Origin: Symbiodinium microadriaticum
Taxonomy: Eukaryota > Sar > Dinophyceae > Suessiales > Symbiodiniaceae
Reading direction: 5' to 3'
Length of the DNA stretch: 64,000 nucleotides
NCBI GenBank assembly: GCA_001939145.1
Contig: LSRX01001634.1
Coordinates: 1 to 64,000 of the forward strand
The notes beneath the pieces are model-generated. The model made no database searches. It was not told where the DNA came from and saw nothing but the letters and a program-made list of their open reading frames with translations. Shown one piece after another: positions 60,501 through 64,000 of this stretch. Position 1 is the first letter of the stretch. Every line of letters starts with the position of its first letter. Both the position numbers and the translations under genes were made by a program.

Positions 60501-62709
60501 CCCAGAGGTCGAGAGATCGCTGACCTCGGCCCAGGCACCAGGCGAATGGATTCGGGGCATTGAAGAGGCTGCCGACACATGGGCCGATCGCCTAAGGGCG
60601 AAGGAGAAACGACTCTCTAAGGAGGAGCGCAGCCGCTCTAAGGAGAGGCAGCATACCGTGCAAGAGCAGGTGACGCGTTGGCAACAACTCCAAGGAATCA
60701 ATGAAGGTAGGCGCAAAGATGGCCTCCCTCTCTTGACAAGGCTGCCGAACCTGGGCGGCCCGGTGCCGGACACCTGGGAGGTGGATGATGAGGCGCGGAT
60801 GGTGATACGTCACCACAATTCGTGGCGCACCAAGCTCTTTGTGCCTCCTGAGAACATGCCCCTGCCGGTGGAAGTTGGACAGCTCACTGGCAAAAGAGTG
60901 ACCCAGTGGATCCAGAAGGACTCAAATGCCAAAGGAAGTTTTGTGGACAACTTCAAGCAGGTGGAGAAAGCTGATGGACCCTTGGCTTTTGAGTGGAAGG
61001 GTAAAACAATGTTCGGGTACACACCACCAACGCCCAAGCGAGTCCTGGAGCCATCGGCAGAAGACCAGGCAAAAGAGAGAGGCCGGAGCCGTGCCAGGTC
61101 ATCCGGGCGTGGGCGATCCCGAAGTACTCCACCAACGGCGGGTGCCGCGGCTCCTGAGGGAGCCCCTCACGCTAAAGAAGAGGCACACGTGGCTGTGAAA
61201 ACAGAGTCAAAGGCAGAATCCCAACCAGCTCAAGGATCCACGGGGGCAGGGCCCGAAGAACACGAAGCTATGGCCGTTGAGGCAGAAGCGGCTATGGTGA
61301 AGACAGAGTCCATAGCAGAATCCCGACCAGCTCAAGGATCCACGGAGGGGTCCCACAATAGCCAAGATCGTGCGAGGACGGCTGAGGGTCCAGAGTATTT
61401 CAACATGGCAGCTGGTGACTCCCCTGAGGAAGCTTCTGCAGGCACAGACGCCTTGAAGAACAAGACTGAGGCGTTTGCAGAAGTGGCCAATTTTTACCTC
61501 AATGAGGAGGTGTACCAGTTGGTCAAGGACCGGATCCGCAAGCTTGAGCAGCAGATGGAGGAAGCAGAATACATAAAGCAGATGAAGACCGAGGCGGATG
61601 AGTACCGACGATCTGAGGAAAAGTTGGTGCAGAAACTGCTTGAGGCATGCGATGCCGGTGAAGAAGCTATGTTCGTGGAGTTCGAGGTGGACGACCTCAA
61701 CGCTTTTGTTGCTGGAGGTGCGGTCTACACCAAGGAGAAGCTGGTCGGGCCGAAAGCCTCTAAGGAGGTGAATTTCAAGAAGCTGTCTGCAGACGAGCGG
61801 GCGAACATGGAAGAAGCCATGGCGAAGGAAGTGTCCGAGGTGGTGCGCAGCCAGGCCCTACGAGCTGCGCGAGAGAAGTTCGACGAGGCCACCATGCAGG
61901 ACAGGATCATACCAATGAGATGGCTGCTCACATGGAAGCCACTGAGTGAGCCAGCTAAGCCGGGAGACAAGACCGTGCGGAAGGGCGGCCTCATGAAGGC
62001 CAAAGCCAGGGTGATCCTCATCGGGTACAAGCACCCGGACCTCGAGAAGCGAGACGCCCGCACAGGTGCAAGACTGTTGCAGACAGCCTCCCCGACGATG
62101 AGTCGTCTTGGGCGCAATCTGCTCCTACAGGGAGCGGCGATTGATGGCCACACCGTGGAGTGTGCCGATGCCACGAGCGCGTTCCTACAGGCGGACGCAG
62201 ACATTGGCACCAAGAGGCTGTACACCAAAGGTGTGCCGGAGGTGGCGCGCGCTCTTGGGTTGCAGCCAGGCAACGCCATGGAGGTGGTCGGGGCCTTCTA
62301 TGGCCTAACCAATGCGCCCAGGGTGTTTTGGCAGGACACCGACGCGAAGGTGACCCGCATTGGTGGGCGTCGGAACCGGGTGGATAAGTGCATCTGGGTT
62401 TTCACCAGCAAGGAGACTGGAAGAGTGATCGGGCGTGTGGGAACACACGTGGACGATTTCCTCATTGCTGGGGATATGGACAAACCGGAATGGCTGGCAA
62501 TCCGCGAGGAGCTCAAGAACATGTACAAATGGAGCCCTTGGCGGCTAGGCAGCTTTACCTTTGCCGGACTAGAGATCCAGCAGATGAAGGACTTCTCGAT
62601 CAAGGTGACGCAGGAGACCTTCTCCAACGCGCTCCAGCCAGTAGAGATAGCAGAGGAAGCAAGCCGTGGAGCCGAACACAAACTGACCGACAAGGAGACG
62701 AGTCAGTGA
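57541..62709 (+). CDS. Copia integrase and reverse transcriptase
   Basis: The pol frame reads from about 57541 with a Cys/His region (W-P-C-M-G-E-H then W-T-E-C-V-R-C-G, about 57766-57845). A TGA at 58228 is bypassed if about 100 bases are read in the gag frame, after which pol resumes near 58335. Integrase (about 59260-59960) has a His/Cys zinc module ending C-Q-A-C, then F-V-G-I-D-V (Asp), V-L-C-D-P-Q-T (Asp) and L-G-G-V-E-V-A-V (Glu). A Ser/Arg/Lys-rich linker follows. Reverse transcriptase (about 61900-62640) shows M-R-W-L-L-T-W-K, V-E-C-A-D-A-T-S-A-F-L-Q (Asp, about 62167) and T-H-V-D-D-F-L (62443-62463). Catalytic residues are intact. The frame ends in a TGA at 62707 that lies inside a conserved block, E-T-S-Q-stop-R-G-L-I. 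Confidence 0.85.
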
Positions 62710-63639
62710 CGGGGACTTATCATGAAAGCCCAGTGGCGGGCGGTTCAGACTGCCTTCCAGTACTGTGCTCGAGTGGGCATTGCGGCTTCGGCACTGACGG
62801 ACCCAAGGGTGTCCAACCTGAAGGAGGCGAAAAGCATCCTCAAGGAGATGAAGAAGACGGCCAAGGAGGACCTATACTTTCACGCCTTCAACTTAGGCCG
62901 GACCACGGAGGAAAAGCTCACGTGGAAGGATGTGGTGGCAGTGCACTTTGGAGACGCAGGCCACAAAAGCCGAGGAGATGGTTCCTCTACAGGAGGATAT
63001 ATAACAGGGTTCGCCGAGCCGTGCATCCTTCAGGGAGCCGAAGCAAAGATGTCGATCATCGACTGGCGGAGTTGGAAGCTGGACCGTCCAGCAAAGGGCA
63101 CAAACTCTACAGAGAGCCAAGGCCTCTATGAGGCAGAAGACCGCGGATGGCGAGTGCGGCTGCTGTGGGCGATCCTGAACGGGGAGGAGCTCAACCGCAA
63201 GAACGCCGTGGAACTGGCGGCGTCGATGGAGTCACTCTTGGTGACGGACTCCAGGGGGCTGTATGACTCTGTGACCAGTTCGGAGTCACCCCTACTCGGA
63301 ATGGCCAACAGCCGCACTGGCGTCGAAGTGGCGGCTATCCAGAAAGCCCTACGGGATGATGGCAGATGCTACCTCACCTGGGTTCCTTCCGATATCAACC
63401 TGGCAGACTCGCTGACAAAAGCAACGGTGGACGCCTTCAAGGTTGCTGCCACCTACCTGGAGAGGAAGACTTGGGTGGTTCGCTTTAACCACGACTTTGT
63501 CAGCGCCAGGAAACAACAGCGACTACGCAAGGCGAAAGAGCTGCAGGAGGCCGCTTCCTCAACGACACCGAGCTCTCCTGAGTGGGACCAGTATGTCGAG
63601 GAGCTTTTCGAGCCAACGGTGCCACAACTTCGTGACTGA
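62710..63639 (+). CDS. Copia RNase H, in frame after a TGA
   Basis: The pol frame continues directly after the TGA at 62707-62709 as R-G-L-I-M-K-A-Q-W-R-A-V-Q-T-A, the conserved start of the copia RT-RNase H connection. RNase H residues follow: H-F-G-D-A-G (Asp), T-E-S-Q-G-L-Y-E-A-E (Glu), L-V-T-D-S-R-G-L-Y-D (Asp) and N-L-A-D-S-L-T-K (Asp). The domain degrades the RNA strand of RNA-DNA hybrids. An internal ATG at 62722 could start a separate product, but no copia element is known to me to need that. It ends with TGA at 63637, 27 bases before the 3' LTR. Confidence 0.85.
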   Translation, partial: RGLIMKAQWRAVQTAFQYCARVGIAASALTDPRVSNLKEAKSILKEMKKTAKEDLYFHAFNLGRTTEEKLTWKDVVAVHFGDAGHKSRGDGSSTGGYITGFAEPCILQGAEAKMSIIDWRSWKLDRPAKGTNSTESQGLYEAEDRGWRVRLLWAILNGEELNRKNAVELAASMESLLVTDSRGLYDSVTSSESPLLGMANSRTGVEVAAIQKALRDDGRCYLTWVPSDINLADSLTKATVDAFKVAATYLERKTWVVRFNHDFVSARKQQRLRKAKELQEAASSTTPSSPEWDQYVEELFEPTVPQLRD

Positions 63640-63648
63640 GCAAAGCTC

Positions 63649-63666
63649 GAAAGGAAGTTTTGTGGA
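63649..63666 (+). other. Weak polypurine tract before the 3' LTR
   Basis: GAAAGGAAG followed by TTTTGTGGA lies immediately before the 3' LTR. It is the likely plus-strand primer site, though the purine run is short. Confidence 0.4.
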
Positions 63667-63839
63667 TGCAGCTGACGCTTTGTAGGGGATCTCTATAGGA
63701 GATCCGAAGTCGCAGCTTTGTGTGTCACCCGCGGCCCCTTATGCTCGAATGCAGGGGGCCCCTTTGAGTCAGACCAAACACGGGTCGTAAAAGAGCGTGA
63801 GCCATGTCACTATAGACGCTTCTTTCTTTAGCCGCTGAA
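63667..63839 (+). repeat. 3' LTR of the copia element
   Basis: This is identical over 173 bases to 54988-55160. It is followed by the second GAAGC target duplication at 63840-63844. Confidence 0.95.
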
Positions 63840-64000
63840 GAAGCTGTTGATGATGTTGCCTTGGGGAAGGGGTGCTATTGGCCGTGACAATAGAAGGATG
63901 AGGCGGTGCAGGGCTACCTGGTGTTCTACGATGAAACTGCTAAGGCAAATCATCTAGAGGATTGCACATGGCACCGTCAGTGCATTTCTCGGGTTTGTGT
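63840..64000 (+). CDS. DYNC1H1: Cytoplasmic dynein 1 heavy chain, continuation after the copia element (partial)
   Basis: The GAAGC duplication (63840-63844) and TGTTGATG restore the pre-insertion sequence. After an acceptor-like GGTGCAG (about 63912-63918), the frame G-Y-L-V-F-Y-D-E-T-A-K-A-N-H-L stays open to the window end and joins in phase 0 to the exon before the insertion. I cannot align this peptide with dynein from memory, so its assignment rests on position, phase and the AG-G acceptor rule. The AAA3-AAA6, stalk and C-terminal parts of the gene must lie beyond 64000. Confidence 0.45.

Larger units (their letters stand above)
54988..63839 (+). mobile_element. Ty1/copia LTR retrotransposon
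   Basis: This is an 8.85-kb element with identical 173-bp terminal repeats, a 5-bp target duplication, a primer-binding site, and coding order gag, protease, integrase, reverse transcriptase, RNase H. Integrase before reverse transcriptase defines the copia superfamily. Identical LTRs imply a very recent insertion. The coding frames nevertheless show frame changes near 57.53, 58.22 and 58.33 kb and a TGA at 62707, so either recoding is used or this copy was mobilised by proteins from another. It sits in the dynein heavy chain gene, same strand, at an exon-intron boundary. Confidence 0.95.

Noticed and set aside
63840-63900. Copia insertion as an exon-disrupting null mutation of dynein
   Set aside because: Splice signals (GA/GC donor at the duplication, GTGCAG acceptor before 63919) and matching phase allow the element to be intronic.
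1-64000. CRISPR array, bacterial operons or rRNA genes
   Set aside because: No array with regular repeats and unique spacers, no Shine-Dalgarno-led gene clusters and no rRNA-like conserved blocks were seen. The sequence is eukaryotic.

Overview
The window looks like nuclear DNA of a dinoflagellate. The protein-coding exons are very short and GC-rich. Of 17 introns I could resolve by protein continuity, 10 start with GC, 5 with GA and only 2 with GT. All end in AG and are followed by a G, which is the splice signature described for dinoflagellates such as Symbiodinium. Introns hold satellites, AG/GT/TC microsatellites and several families of retroelement.

Layout. Positions 1-768 carry a partial minus-strand gene of unknown function. 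About 1.4-10.2 kb is a graveyard of decayed mobile DNA: a tyrosine-recombinase gene, foldback repeats, an 11-copy minisatellite, a zinc-knuckle gag-like gene and a reverse transcriptase-RNase H gene. From about 11.9 kb to the right edge I read one plus-strand gene: cytoplasmic dynein 1 heavy chain. It runs from the N-terminal tail (12-21 kb) through the linker (35-38 kb and 45.8-51.3 kb) to AAA1 (51.3-52.6 kb) and AAA2 (53.1-55 kb). The gene is stretched by insertions. A giant minus-strand LINE-type retrotransposon occupies about 21.1-34.85 kb. A 7.4-kb intron (38406-45801) holds satellites, an RRM fragment and a broken transposase. A 4.8-kb intron (45985-50781) contains a complete second gene on the same strand, a LIM-domain protein ending in a villin headpiece (ABLIM-like). 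An intact-looking Ty1/copia LTR element (54988-63839) has identical 173-bp LTRs and a 5-bp target duplication.

Main points of interest. (1) The LINE encodes a very large polyprotein with four copies of an unrecognised two-part repeat, followed by RNase H, endonuclease, reverse transcriptase and zinc fingers, with RNase H unusually placed before the endonuclease. (2) Five in-frame stops that interrupt otherwise continuous retroelement frames are all TGA. (3) An actin-binding LIM/villin-headpiece gene sits wholly inside a dynein intron. (4) The copia element landed at, or within a few bases of, a dynein exon-intron junction.

Limits. Exons were joined by eye using known conservation of cytoplasmic dynein, LIM and villin-headpiece families. 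Not every small exon was found, especially at 14.76-15.75 and 19.34-20.34 kb. No database search was run.
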